Origin: Paenibacillus sp. XY044
Lineage (GTDB): Bacteria; Bacillota; Bacilli; Paenibacillales; Paenibacillaceae
Reading direction: 5' to 3'
Assembly: GCF_002257645.1 (NCBI RefSeq)
Contig: NZ_NQMO01000006.1
Span: 310,001 to 374,000 of the forward strand
DNA length: 64,000 bases
Part shown: one piece after another, positions 42,648-51,122 of the stretch
Position numbering within the stretch: position 1 is the stretch's first letter
Layout: each line of letters begins with the position of its first letter
Translations under genes and position numbers: made by a program
The notes under the pieces: generated by a model
Databases searched by the model: none
Seen by the model: the letters and a program-made list of their open reading frames with translations, nothing else
What the model was told of the DNA's origin: nothing

Positions 42648-42667
42648 TTGTGCAAACGTTTGAACAA
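42648..42667 (-). promoter_or_regulatory. MalR-type operator before pgmB-malP
   Basis: TTGTGCAAACGTTTGAACAA is a near-palindrome of the LacI/GalR class around AACGTT. Closely related sites occur at 43769, 46062 and 46296. No convincing separate promoter was found, so it may also act on read-through from malR. Confidence 0.8.
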
Positions 42668-42675
42668 ACGGGTGA

Positions 42676-42702
42676 AAAGAAAGGAAGCACCGGGATGCTC
42701 CG
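42676..42702 (-). terminator. Weak terminator after the LacI-family gene
   Basis: On the minus strand GGAGCA and TGCTTCC form a short bulged stem followed by TTTCTTTT. Partial read-through into pgmB is plausible. Confidence 0.5.
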
Positions 42703-42717
42703 CATGGTTTTAATACA

Positions 42718-43755
42718 TTACGATGGCTTGGGCGGCGTAAAAATGGACGATTCCCGGATCACCAGCCGGTGGGGAATGATGTGGCGCTTCTGGAACTGCC
42801 GGTCCCCATCGTGCTGAATGGATTGAATCAGCGCCTGGGATGCGGTATAGCCCAAGTTGTAGATGCCGATATCCATACTGCTGATGGGCGGCGTGGACAG
42901 CTCGGCGATGGAAATGTTGTTGAAGCTGACGATGCACAGGTCGTCCGGAACACGGTATCCGAGCTCGTGAAGTCCGCGCAGGACGCCAAGCGAGACGAGA
43001 TCGTCCACGACCACAAGGGCAGTGGGACGCTCGGGCAGATTCATGAAAAACGACATCGCCCGGTAGCCGCTCTCCTGGAGAAACTCACCTTCGACGATCC
43101 AGTCCTTGCGCATCTCCAGACCGGCCTCTTGCAAAGCGTTCGTGTAACCTTTCAGCCGGTCGCGCGAGACGATGTGATTCGGGGGCCCGCTGACAAAACC
43201 GATCCGCCGGTGGCCGAGGGATATCAGGTGCTTGGTCGCATCGTAAGCGGCCTGAACGTTGTCATTGTCCACGGACAGGATGTCCGGGTACTTCTCACTG
43301 CGTCCGATCAGCACGAACGGATGGCCGTTCTGCCGCAGAAAATCGACCACCGGATCCTCTTTGCGCGAATAGAGCAGGATCGCCCCGTCAACGCGTTTGC
43401 CGTTCAGCAGCCGGGATACGGCTTCAACCTCCTCCTTCTCACTGCCTCCGGAACTGATCAGCACATCATATCCAGAGCGGTTGGCCTGGGTGACGATACC
43501 GCGGATCAATTCCATGAAAAACAGATTCAGGAACAGCTCTTCGGCGGGTTTGGGCAAAATGACGCAAATGCTGTTCGTCGTCTTGGAAACCAGACTCTTG
43601 GCCGTCATGTTGGGGTGGTATCCGAGCTCCTCCATAACATCCCGCACCTTCTGCGACGTTTCACGGCTGATTCTGGTGTTATTCGACAGCACTCGGGAGA
43701 CGGTGGAGGGGGAAACGCCCGCTCGTTTGGCGACATCTTTAATCGTTACAGACAT
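42718..43755 (-). CDS. LacI-family repressor of the maltose regulon (MalR-like)
   Basis: This 345-residue regulator has the helix-turn-helix TIKDVAKRAGVSPSTVSRVL (residues 4-23) and hinge helix NMTAKSLVSKTT. The periplasmic-binding-protein-like effector domain spans about residues 60-340. NSICVILPKPAEELFLNLFF is typical of Bacillus MalR-type proteins. It sits between maltose catabolism genes and a divergent GH13 gene, and four related operators mark its probable regulon. It would release DNA when maltose or a maltodextrin signal binds. An operator half overlaps its own upstream region. GGGAGG precedes the ATG. Confidence 0.92.
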   Translation of the reverse strand: MSVTIKDVAKRAGVSPSTVSRVLSNNTRISRETSQKVRDVMEELGYHPNMTAKSLVSKTTNSICVILPKPAEELFLNLFFMELIRGIVTQANRSGYDVLISSGGSEKEEVEAVSRLLNGKRVDGAILLYSRKEDPVVDFLRQNGHPFVLIGRSEKYPDILSVDNDNVQAAYDATKHLISLGHRRIGFVSGPPNHIVSRDRLKGYTNALQEAGLEMRKDWIVEGEFLQESGYRAMSFFMNLPERPTALVVVDDLVSLGVLRGLHELGYRVPDDLCIVSFNNISIAELSTPPISSMDIGIYNLGYTASQALIQSIQHDGDRQFQKRHIIPHRLVIRESSIFTPPKPS

Positions 43756-43768
43756 TGGTTACCTCCCT

Positions 43769-43786
43769 GTGGAACCGTTTGCACTT
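43769..43786 (-). promoter_or_regulatory. MalR-type operator upstream of malR-like gene
   Basis: On the minus strand GTGCAAACGGTTCC resembles the other maltose operators at the GTGCAAACG half. A near-palindrome, ATGAGAAACGGCCGTCTCAT (43795-43814), lies just beyond it. Confidence 0.55.
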
Positions 43787-43814
43787 TATCGTAAATGAGA
43801 AACGGCCGTCTCAT

Positions 43815-44219
43815 AGACGCTGGCTATTTTACAATTGCTATCTTAGCCGAAACCCCCGAGCTTGTAAATATCCAACCTGAGGCGGCAAAAGAAGCCGGAG
43901 GGATCTGACTTGGGGCACTTTTTGCAAGCATGTAAAGCTAATGTGATGATAAAAAAACGTGATATAGATAGCATGAACAAAGAAATAAAAGATAATACCG
44001 CCTTAAGTGCTATAAATTACGGGAAATTGGATATGAATGCAGCTTTTCATAGAATTTAAGCCGTCGTATTCTCTCATACAGACCGGTGCCGTCCGAAAGC
44101 TGTCCAGTGGTCAGTCCTGTTCGTCAGCAAGTGTATCCGCTTTCTTTTTTGACTGGTTGGATGGGAATGGACCGTAGCATTCCGGTCAAGGGACGCCGGA
44201 TCAAGCAAAGGAGGATGTC
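43815..44219. other. Intergenic region between the LacI-family and GH13 genes
   Basis: This 405-base divergent region holds no convincing gene. The 43920-44060 part is A/T-rich. A 28-codon open frame (43973-44059) has no ribosome site. A possible TTGACT lies near 44153. No clear operator apart from that at 43769 was seen. Confidence 0.5.
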
Positions 44220-45974
44220 ATGAAAACAAACCAATGGGGCAGTCCTGCCGGACCGCAGCTGCGGAAGCTCGCGGCAGGCATAACGGCAGTGTTTATGGCG
44301 GGTGCCCTGCTGTCGGGATGCGGCAGTGCGGGGAATAACGCTGAGAAAGACGCTAAGACTCAAGACGACCGGCCCGGCGCAGCTGCCGGCAGCCAGACGG
44401 CAAAACAACCGGGGCAGGCGGAAGCGGGAACCAAAGAACAGGGGGGATTAAGTGCCGCCCCGGCCATCGACGAGCAGCCGTCGACCGTGTTCTATGAGGT
44501 GTTCGTCCGCTCATTCTATGATTCGAACGGGGACGGCATCGGCGATTTGAAAGGGCTGACGCAGAAGCTTGATTACCTGAACGACGGTAATCCGGATACG
44601 ACGGACGATCTCGGCGTCGGCGGCATTTGGCTGATGCCGATCCAGCCTTCGCCGAGCTATCATGGGTACGACATTACCGACTATGAGGGCATCAATCCCG
44701 ATTACGGGACGCTGGAGGATTTGCAGGAGTTAATCGCCGAGGCGCACAAGCGCGGGATGAGGGTCATCATGGATCTGGTGTTGAACCACACCAGCACGCA
44801 GCACCCCTGGTTCGTCAGTGCGTCGAAGGATCCGCAGAGCAAATATCGGGACTGGTACGTGTGGGCGGAAGACCAAAAGCTCAGTCCCACCGGAGTCAGT
44901 GCGGCCGGCAGCGGCAGTCCGTGGCATGCCTTGAACGGAAGCCACTACCTGGCCGCGTTCTGGGAAGGCATGCCGGATCTGAATTATGACAATCCCGAGG
45001 TGCGTGCGGAAGCCGTCCGGATCGGGCAGTACTGGTTGAAACTCGGCATGGATGGATTCCGGGTAGACGGCGCCAAACACATTTACGAGAACCTGCAGAG
45101 CGATCGGGGCCAGGCGGCTACAGCCAAAAATACGGCGTGGTGGCAGGAATTTCGGACCGGTATGAATCCGGTGAACAAGGATGCCTATATCGTGGGCGAG
45201 GTGTGGGAGAACTCGGCCGCCGCTATCGCGCCGTATTTGGACCGGGCTTTTGATTCGGGGTTTAATTTCAGCCTGGCAGAGAGCATCCTGAGCGCGGTGA
45301 AGGACGAGAAGGACAACAACCTGGCCTTTACGCTGCAGCGGACCCAGCAGTTCTACGGGAAACAGTCGCAGGGGCGGTTCACCGACGCCATTTTTCTGTC
45401 GAATCACGACCAGGACCGCGTGATGAGCAGGCTGGACGGAAATCCGGACCATGCGCGAATGGCCGCCGCGCTGCTGCTGACGCTGCCGGGCAATCCGTTT
45501 ATTTATTATGGCGAGGAAATTGGCATGCGCGGCGTGAAGCCCGACGAACGGATTCGGGAACCGATGGTTTGGAATGAGCTGTCCCGTCAGCCCGGTCAGA
45601 CGTCGTGGGAACAGCCGCTTTTAACCGGGGAAGCAGCGAAAGGAATCAGCGTCCGGTCGGAATCGGTAGACTCGAATTCGCTGTTGACCGCCTACCGGAA
45701 CCTGATCCGCTGGAGAGAGGATGTCCCCGCTTTGCGGGATGGCGACGTCCAGAGCTATGATTCAGGCAACCCGGCGGTTGTGTCCTTTATGCGCCGTAGT
45801 GCACAACAAACTGTGCTAGTTTTGCACAACTTGTCAGGCAAAGAGCAGCAGGTCCAACTCGAATCGGGGCAGGGAAAGGGAGTCGAAAAAATACTCAAAA
45901 GCAGCGAAAAGCCTGCAGTATTAAAGCAAAATCTGCTGCACATCCCTCCATATTCCAGTGTGATTCTGGAATGA
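44220..45974 (+). CDS. Alpha-amylase-family (GH13) lipoprotein
   Basis: This 584-residue exported enzyme is anchored by Cys34 (lipobox GALLSGC). A disordered Ala/Gln/Lys linker spans about residues 35-85. The GH13 barrel has FYEVFVRSFYDSNGDGIGDL, DLVLNHTSTQHPWF (region I), GFRVDGAKHIY with nucleophile Asp (region II), IVGEVWEN with the acid/base Glu (region III) and LSNHDQDR with the third Asp (region IV). The domain order and calcium-loop DSNGDGIGD fit extracellular alpha-amylases that cleave starch or maltodextrins at the cell surface. It lies next to a maltodextrin importer. AAAGGAGG precedes the ATG. Confidence 0.93.
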   Translation: MKTNQWGSPAGPQLRKLAAGITAVFMAGALLSGCGSAGNNAEKDAKTQDDRPGAAAGSQTAKQPGQAEAGTKEQGGLSAAPAIDEQPSTVFYEVFVRSFYDSNGDGIGDLKGLTQKLDYLNDGNPDTTDDLGVGGIWLMPIQPSPSYHGYDITDYEGINPDYGTLEDLQELIAEAHKRGMRVIMDLVLNHTSTQHPWFVSASKDPQSKYRDWYVWAEDQKLSPTGVSAAGSGSPWHALNGSHYLAAFWEGMPDLNYDNPEVRAEAVRIGQYWLKLGMDGFRVDGAKHIYENLQSDRGQAATAKNTAWWQEFRTGMNPVNKDAYIVGEVWENSAAAIAPYLDRAFDSGFNFSLAESILSAVKDEKDNNLAFTLQRTQQFYGKQSQGRFTDAIFLSNHDQDRVMSRLDGNPDHARMAAALLLTLPGNPFIYYGEEIGMRGVKPDERIREPMVWNELSRQPGQTSWEQPLLTGEAAKGISVRSESVDSNSLLTAYRNLIRWREDVPALRDGDVQSYDSGNPAVVSFMRRSAQQTVLVLHNLSGKEQQVQLESGQGKGVEKILKSSEKPAVLKQNLLHIPPYSSVILE

Positions 45975-46061
45975 ATTTATCGTAATTTGAAGATATAATG
46001 CGATATATGAAGAATTAAAAAGAAAACCAGCTATAAAAGTCGGTAAATGGGCTAAAACACA

Positions 46062-46103
46062 TTGTGCAAACGTTTTTACAAAAATTACGACGTTGTGTAT
46101 GAT
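46062..46103 (+). promoter_or_regulatory. Maltodextrin-transporter promoter with overlapping MalR-type operator
   Basis: TTTACA (46075-46080), 17 bases and TATGAT (46098-46103) form the promoter. TTGTGCAAACGTTTTTACAA (46062-46081) covers its -35. Transcription from here gives a leader of about 540 bases before the binding-protein gene. Confidence 0.82.
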
Positions 46104-46295
46104 AAACGCATGTTTAAAGCGCTTACTTGGTAACTTAATTCAAAAAAACCTGATTGTTCTTAGAGAAACTGCAGATTTACCCTGAATCTCCAACGTTTAT
46201 TGTGTGCTTTGATCATTGCCCAGGAAGGCAGCATAACATGCCTCCAAGCCTGCCATATCTCGAAAGGTGCTTGAAACAGGGCGGTTTAGGCGCGT

Positions 46296-46315
46296 TTGTG
46301 AAATCGTTTGCGCAA
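46296..46315 (+). promoter_or_regulatory. Second MalR-type operator in the transporter leader
   Basis: TTGTGAAATCGTTTGCGCAA resembles the first site and lies 234 bases downstream of it, inside the predicted transcript. It could support looping or act as a roadblock. Confidence 0.65.
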
Positions 46316-46356
46316 ATATGAAGTTGTGATTAGCTCAGTGTCGAAGCTGGGGGCAG

Positions 46357-46436
46357 GCAAGAACGATTGGGGAGGATAAGGATCAAGCAAGAACGATCAG
46401 GGAGGATCAAGCAAGGACGGATCAGGCAAGGGAGAA
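46357..46436 (+). repeat. Purine-rich tandem repeats in the transporter leader
   Basis: Three degenerate units begin GCAAGAACGATTGGGGAGGA, GCAAGAACGATCAGGGAGGA and GCAAGGACGGATCAGGCAAG. The purine bias and GGCAAG phrases continue to about 46600. A 23-codon frame (46442-46513) with a GGGAG site lies within it and is of doubtful reality. Confidence 0.65.
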
Positions 46437-46652
46437 CCCGGATGAGCGTCAGGGAGCCTGGCAAGATCGTCAGGATGGAGGCCAAGTACAGGCAGCAAGG
46501 TGGAAGTACTTAGGCAAAGCACTTGGCAGGTCACTCGGCAAGGCAGCCGGCATTGATTTGCAAAACAGGGTTATTCACCAGGCAGTGCTCAAAGGGAGTC
46601 AGCAAGGCAGTAGGTGAAACAAGTTCATGATCAGAGAGGGGTTCATTTTGGA

Positions 46653-47975
46653 ATGAAGATGAAAAAGGTTATGGCGCTGGTCGCAACGTTGACCATGGCA
46701 TTCTCGATTACGGCATGCGGCAGCTCCGGCAGCAAAGCGGAGGAGCAAACTCCATCAACGACAACAACCGAAACGGCGGCTACAGACGGCCAGTCGGATA
46801 ACACAGCGGCTTCGGGTGACAGCCTTCAGCCAGAAGAAGGCGCTTCCCTCGTCGTATGGGAGTCCAAAGAGGAGCGCTCTTTTACCGATGAAATCGCCAA
46901 GCAGTTTACCGAAAAATACAACGTATCGGTCAAGATTGAAGAGGTAGCGGCAACGGATCAGGTAACGAAACTGTCGCAGGACGGTCCGTCGGGACTTGCA
47001 GCCGACATCGTGATGTTCCCTCACGATAACCTGGGCAGAGCCGCGGCAGCGGGACTGCTGCTCGCAAACGATGCGTTCAAGGATGAAACGGTGAAAAACA
47101 ACACCGACGCCTCGATTCAAGGCGTTACCTATGACGGCGTGCTGTACGGGTATCCGAGAGCGGCCGAAACGTACGCCCTGTACTACAACAAGAGCCTTCT
47201 GAAGGAAGCGCCAAAGACGTTCGATGACGTCATCGCGTTCGGCAAAACCTTCACCGACAAAGCCAAGAAGAAATACGGCATCATGTGGGAAACGGGCAAC
47301 ATGTACTTCAACTATCCGTTTATCGCAACGACCGGCGGATACATTTTCGGTAAAGACGGCACGGATAAAGACGATATCGGCATCAACAGCGAAGGCGCGG
47401 TCGAAAGTCTGAAAACCTATGTGCAGCTGAAGGAAATCCTTCCGGTGAAGAGCGGCGACATTTCGCCGGACATCAAGCGCAGCTTGTTCAACGCGGGTGA
47501 CGTGGCGATGGACATCAACGGTCCGTGGGAGCTTGCCGGTTACAAGCAGGCACTCGGCGACAATCTCGGCGTAGCTCCGATCCCTACGATCGGCGGCAAA
47601 GCGGCGATCTCGTTCTCCGGGATCAAAGCCTGGTACGTCAATTCCTTTACGCAGTATCCGAATGCAGCCCAACTGTTCGCGAACTTCGCTTCGAGCAAGG
47701 ACGCTCAGCTGCTGCTGAACACGAAAGTTGGTTCCATCCCGACGAACAAAGAGGCACTGGAATCCGATCAAATCAAAAACGATCCGTTCATTTCTGCTTT
47801 TGCAGAGCAGACGAGAAACTCGCAGCCGATGCCTTCCATCCCGGAAATGGGCAACGTATGGAGTCCGGTGAACGCGGCGCTGCCTGAAATTTGGGACAAC
47901 AATGCGGATCCGAAGACGGCAATGGATAAAGCGGCCCAGCAAATCAAAGATCTGAACAACGGCGCAACCAAGTAA
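46653..47975 (+). CDS. Maltose/maltodextrin ABC transporter, substrate-binding lipoprotein (MdxE-like)
   Basis: This 440-residue lipoprotein has Cys22 (lipobox SITAC) and a Ser/Thr/Glu linker to about residue 60. The binding domain shows [39 protein letters not shown], and AMDINGPWELAGYKQALGDN, typical of MalE/MdxE proteins. It should capture maltose or maltodextrins released by the GH13 enzyme encoded upstream. The ATG at 46653 gives a standard signal peptide; the GAGAGGGG site is 12 bases away. Promoter and operators lie 350-590 bases upstream, giving an unusually long leader. Confidence 0.93.
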   Translation: MKMKKVMALVATLTMAFSITACGSSGSKAEEQTPSTTTTETAATDGQSDNTAASGDSLQPEEGASLVVWESKEERSFTDEIAKQFTEKYNVSVKIEEVAATDQVTKLSQDGPSGLAADIVMFPHDNLGRAAAAGLLLANDAFKDETVKNNTDASIQGVTYDGVLYGYPRAAETYALYYNKSLLKEAPKTFDDVIAFGKTFTDKAKKKYGIMWETGNMYFNYPFIATTGGYIFGKDGTDKDDIGINSEGAVESLKTYVQLKEILPVKSGDISPDIKRSLFNAGDVAMDINGPWELAGYKQALGDNLGVAPIPTIGGKAAISFSGIKAWYVNSFTQYPNAAQLFANFASSKDAQLLLNTKVGSIPTNKEALESDQIKNDPFISAFAEQTRNSQPMPSIPEMGNVWSPVNAALPEIWDNNADPKTAMDKAAQQIKDLNNGATK

Positions 47976-48205
47976 GGAATCGACGCACCGCTGTCAGGTA
48001 AGGCAATAGTTAGGAATGGAAGTATGGCCCGCCGCCATCATCCGCGGCGGGTCATTCCCTGACATATCGGCACCGCTGGAAAGCGCGTACGCTTCAGCTG
48101 TCGATATCGCCAAGGAACAGGGCCGGGAAAGCGCGGCCTGTCTTCTTGGAAGCAGTACCCTTTGGGGTTGCTTCCGTTGACCCGGGGAGAGGAGAAGAGG
48201 ATACG

Positions 48206-49507
48206 ATGAACAGGCTCCGCGGCAAAGCCGCTTTACTGTCGATCATCAGCATGGGATTGGGACAAATCTATAACCGCCAATTGATTAAAGGCATCTTGTT
48301 CCTGCTGATCGAGGCTTTTGGCATTTACTACTTTATCAACAATTTGGGAAGAGCGCTTTGGGGAATTACGTCGCTCGGGGATACGCCGCGTCTGCTCGTT
48401 AAAGGCAAGTGGATCGATGGCGACCATTCCATCTTTATCATGATTCAAAGCTTGATCACGCTGCTGTTTCTGCTGATCTTTATCGTCATATATGTGATGA
48501 ACGTCAGAGACGCGCACCAAACTGCGATCAAACGGGAAAGCGGGCAAGTCCCGAACAGTTTCGCCAAATCCGTCAAATACGTGATGGATTATAAATTCGC
48601 CCAAGCCTTTTTGACGCTGCCGGCGCTCGGCATCTTGTTCTTTACGATCATGCCGATCCTGTTTATGATCATGCTGGCCTTTACGAACTATTCCGCACCG
48701 AACCATATCCCTCCGGCGAAGCTGGTGGACTGGGTCGGATTCCAGACCTTCAAGGATCTGGTGTCGCTGAAAACCTGGAGCCATACGTTTTTCGGCGTAT
48801 TAACTTGGACCATTATCTGGGCGATCCTGTCCACGGCGACCACGTATTTGGGCGGCCTGCTCGTTGCGCTTTTAATCAACCAGCAGGGCATCAAATTCAA
48901 GGGCATGTGGCGGACGATCCTGGTTATCCCTTATGCCATCCCGCAGCTGATTTCGCTGCTCGTCATGAGGAATATGTTTAACGGCCAGTTCGGGCCGATC
49001 AACCAGTACCTCGGCTACTTCGGGTTCGGGGGCCTTCCTTGGCTGACCGATCCGTTCTGGGCCAAGGTGACGGTCATTCTCGTCAACATGTGGGTGGGCA
49101 TTCCGGTCTCGATGATCCTGATCATGGGCGTGCTCACGACCATTCCGAAGGATATGTACGAAGCAGCTGAAGTCGACGGGGCGAGCGCGTATCAGAAATT
49201 CCGCATCGTTACGCTGCCGATGATTCTCTTCTCGACGGCGCCGACGCTGATCATGCAGTTTGCCGGAAATATCAACAACTTCAACATGATCTTCCTGCTG
49301 ACGAACGGAAACCCGGTCGTCGGGGACTATCAGTACGCGGGAGCGACGGACCTTCTCGTGACCTGGCTGTACAAACTGACGCTGGATCAGAACAAATACA
49401 ATATGGCGTCGGCCGTCGGCATCATCATCTTCCTGATTATCGCCATATTCTCCATTTACAATTACCGGCGGACCAAATCATTTAAAGAGGAGGATATGAT
49501 CCAATGA
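48206..49507 (+). CDS. Maltodextrin ABC transporter, permease MalF/MdxF type
   Basis: This 433-residue permease has an extra N-terminal region (about residues 1-110) with two helices, as in Bacillus MdxF. Six further helices form the MalF-like core. The EAA loop reads MYEAAEVDGASAYQKFRIVT and contacts the ATPase. It follows the binding protein by 230 bases and overlaps the MdxG gene by four bases. GAAGAGG stands before the ATG at 48206. No ATPase is encoded here; a shared MsmX-type ATPase from elsewhere is expected, as in Bacillus. Confidence 0.94.
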   Translation: MNRLRGKAALLSIISMGLGQIYNRQLIKGILFLLIEAFGIYYFINNLGRALWGITSLGDTPRLLVKGKWIDGDHSIFIMIQSLITLLFLLIFIVIYVMNVRDAHQTAIKRESGQVPNSFAKSVKYVMDYKFAQAFLTLPALGILFFTIMPILFMIMLAFTNYSAPNHIPPAKLVDWVGFQTFKDLVSLKTWSHTFFGVLTWTIIWAILSTATTYLGGLLVALLINQQGIKFKGMWRTILVIPYAIPQLISLLVMRNMFNGQFGPINQYLGYFGFGGLPWLTDPFWAKVTVILVNMWVGIPVSMILIMGVLTTIPKDMYEAAEVDGASAYQKFRIVTLPMILFSTAPTLIMQFAGNINNFNMIFLLTNGNPVVGDYQYAGATDLLVTWLYKLTLDQNKYNMASAVGIIIFLIIAIFSIYNYRRTKSFKEEDMIQ

Positions 49508-50349
49508 GCGGACGTCAAGGCAGAAAAACGGTTCGGCTAACGGTTAGCTACATCATTCTCATCATCATGGCCATCGGCTCGGTCTATCCGGCCCTCTGGG
49601 TCATTCTCGGTTCCTTCCGCCCGGGAAAATCGCTCTACAGCAAAACGCTCCTTCCAGAAGCGTTCACGCTGGACCATTACCGGGAGCTGTTTACGTCCAG
49701 CAGCATTCTGTTCGGCCAGTGGTACCTGAACACGCTGAAAATCGCCGTGTGCTCGATGATCATCGGTGTCTTCCTGACCCTGCTCACGAGCTATGCCGTG
49801 TCGCGTTTCCGCTTCAAGTGGCGCAAGACGGCATTGTCGACCGTGCTCATTCTCGGCATGTTCCCGGGATTCATGAGCATGATCGCGATCTACCTGCTGC
49901 TCAAAGAGTGGCATTTGCTCGATACGCATCTCGCCCTGATCATCGTCTATGCGGCGGGAGCTCCGCTCGGCGGCACCTTTATCGCCAAGGGCTTTCTCGA
50001 TACGATTCCGCGGACGTTGGATGAGGCGGCGAAGATTGACGGAGCGAGCAACTGGACGATTTTCAGCCGGATTATTCTGCCGCTGTCCCGGCCGATGCTG
50101 ACCTATATGGCACTGACGCAGTTTGTCGGCCCATGGGTGGACTACATCTTTGCGCGCCTCGTGCTGCGGACGAAAGAGAATTGGACGCTGGCCGTCGGAT
50201 TGTTCGACATGGTCAGCACGAATCAGAATACGAATTTCACCACCTTCGCCGCAGGGGCGGTTCTGATCGCAGTGCCGATCACGATCCTGTTTATCTTCCT
50301 GCAGCGCCTGCTGGTAGACGGTTTGACGTCGGGGGCGAGCAAAGGATAA
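49504..50349 (+). CDS. Maltodextrin ABC transporter, permease MalG/MdxG type
   Basis: This 281-residue permease has six helices and EAA loop LDEAAKIDGASNWTIFSRII. WVILGSFRPGKSLYS near the N-terminus and GGTFIAKGFLDTIPRTLDEA before the loop are family landmarks. Its ATG overlaps the stop of the MdxF-like gene (ATGA at 49504-49507), so translation is coupled. It completes the heterodimeric channel. A terminator follows. Confidence 0.94.
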   Translation: MSGRQGRKTVRLTVSYIILIIMAIGSVYPALWVILGSFRPGKSLYSKTLLPEAFTLDHYRELFTSSSILFGQWYLNTLKIAVCSMIIGVFLTLLTSYAVSRFRFKWRKTALSTVLILGMFPGFMSMIAIYLLLKEWHLLDTHLALIIVYAAGAPLGGTFIAKGFLDTIPRTLDEAAKIDGASNWTIFSRIILPLSRPMLTYMALTQFVGPWVDYIFARLVLRTKENWTLAVGLFDMVSTNQNTNFTTFAAGAVLIAVPITILFIFLQRLLVDGLTSGASKG

Positions 50350-50474
50350 ACGGGCAGCGGAAGTCGATGATTCCTGCTTCAGCCGGATCATGGCAACTTG
50401 CTCCTGTCGTGGAGGCTCATTCCAATCATGGGTGCGCTGCCGCAAAGGCTTGCTTTTGGACAAAAGGATAAGGG

Positions 50475-50517
50475 AAAGGCACAGCTTTCGCATCATGCGA
50501 GCAGGCTGTGCCTTTTT
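50475..50517 (+). terminator. Intrinsic terminator after the maltodextrin importer
   Basis: AAGGCACAGC (50476-50485) pairs with GCTGTGCCTT (50505-50514), with an inner CGCAT/ATGCG helix and a T run. Confidence 0.92.
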
Positions 50518-50642
50518 GCATTTTCCCCAGGCTGGAAGAGCCTCTCCTTGCATAAAAAAATACCGAAACGGAAGGGATTTGCCACCGCATGAAGTATATG
50601 TTATAGGGGGAAAAAGAAATAGATCGAAGGGAGTCTACCTAT

Positions 50643-50849
50643 ATGAATCAATCATGTTTCGAAGACCGGATTTACTGTATGGGATGTGGTAAGCTCGTGA
50701 AGGAGAACCAGGCCAGACAGGTGCTGAAGACCGGATACTATATGCACACCCACCGGCTGGCGGCGGGATGCGACCAGTGCGGAGCGCATTACGTGGATTT
50801 GCTGCCGGACGAGGCGGCCACCAGAGCAGCGGATTACCACCACTTTTGA
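50643..50849 (+). CDS. Small zinc-ribbon-like protein of unknown function
   Basis: This 68-residue protein starts at an ATG preceded by AAGGGAG. It has CMGCGKLV and CDQCGAHY, two CXXC knuckles 30 residues apart, which suggests one zinc ribbon. An additional Cys (residue 5) and a C-terminal HH are present. No signal or membrane segment is seen. I do not recognise the family. It lies upstream of the agr-like locus but 270 bases away and is likely independent. A role in DNA, RNA or protein binding through zinc is possible. Confidence 0.7.
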   Translation: MNQSCFEDRIYCMGCGKLVKENQARQVLKTGYYMHTHRLAAGCDQCGAHYVDLLPDEAATRAADYHHF

Positions 50850-50944
50850 AAGCGTATTCAAAAATAAAAGGCGAATGTGTCGATTTAACCGGGAGGTTGC
50901 CGTAAAAAAAATCGCAAAAACATAAAATTCCATCTTTCGTTTTT

Positions 50945-51037
50945 ATCGACAAAGTCGTATGTTTATAGTAAGGAAAATATTCCAATTTATAAAATATATT
51001 AGGGAAGCAAAATGCACCGGGGAAGTCCCTCGGCGCA
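50945..51037 (+). promoter_or_regulatory. Leader region of the agr-like locus with possible Spo0A box and hairpin
   Basis: The minus strand of 50945-50953 reads TTTGTCGAT, one base from the Spo0A box TTTGTCGAA; a weaker TGTGTCGAT is near 50877. A -10-like TATAGT (50964-50969) follows. TGCACCGGGGA and TCCCTCGGCGCA form a leader hairpin (51013-51037). No known riboswitch is recognised. Assignments are tentative. Confidence 0.4.
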
Positions 51038-51122
51038 TGGATGCTGGCCGCCGCCTGTGAACCGTGAGGATAACGGAAGAAGAGTCAAGCATAGGAATGG
51101 TACGGTAGTAGGAGGAAGTTAG

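Noticed and set aside
43973-44059. A 28-codon open frame in the LacI-GH13 divergent region
   Set aside because: There is no ribosome site and the composition is that of A/T-rich noncoding sequence.
46442-46513. A 23-codon leader peptide in the maltodextrin importer leader
   Set aside because: A GGGAG site is present, but the frame lies in purine-rich repeats where such sites occur by chance and no attenuator hairpin is evident.
51000-51122. Possible c-di-GMP (GEMM) or other riboswitch before the agr-like locus
   Set aside because: The GCAAAACC and GACGCAAAGCC signature elements are missing; only a simple hairpin is seen.
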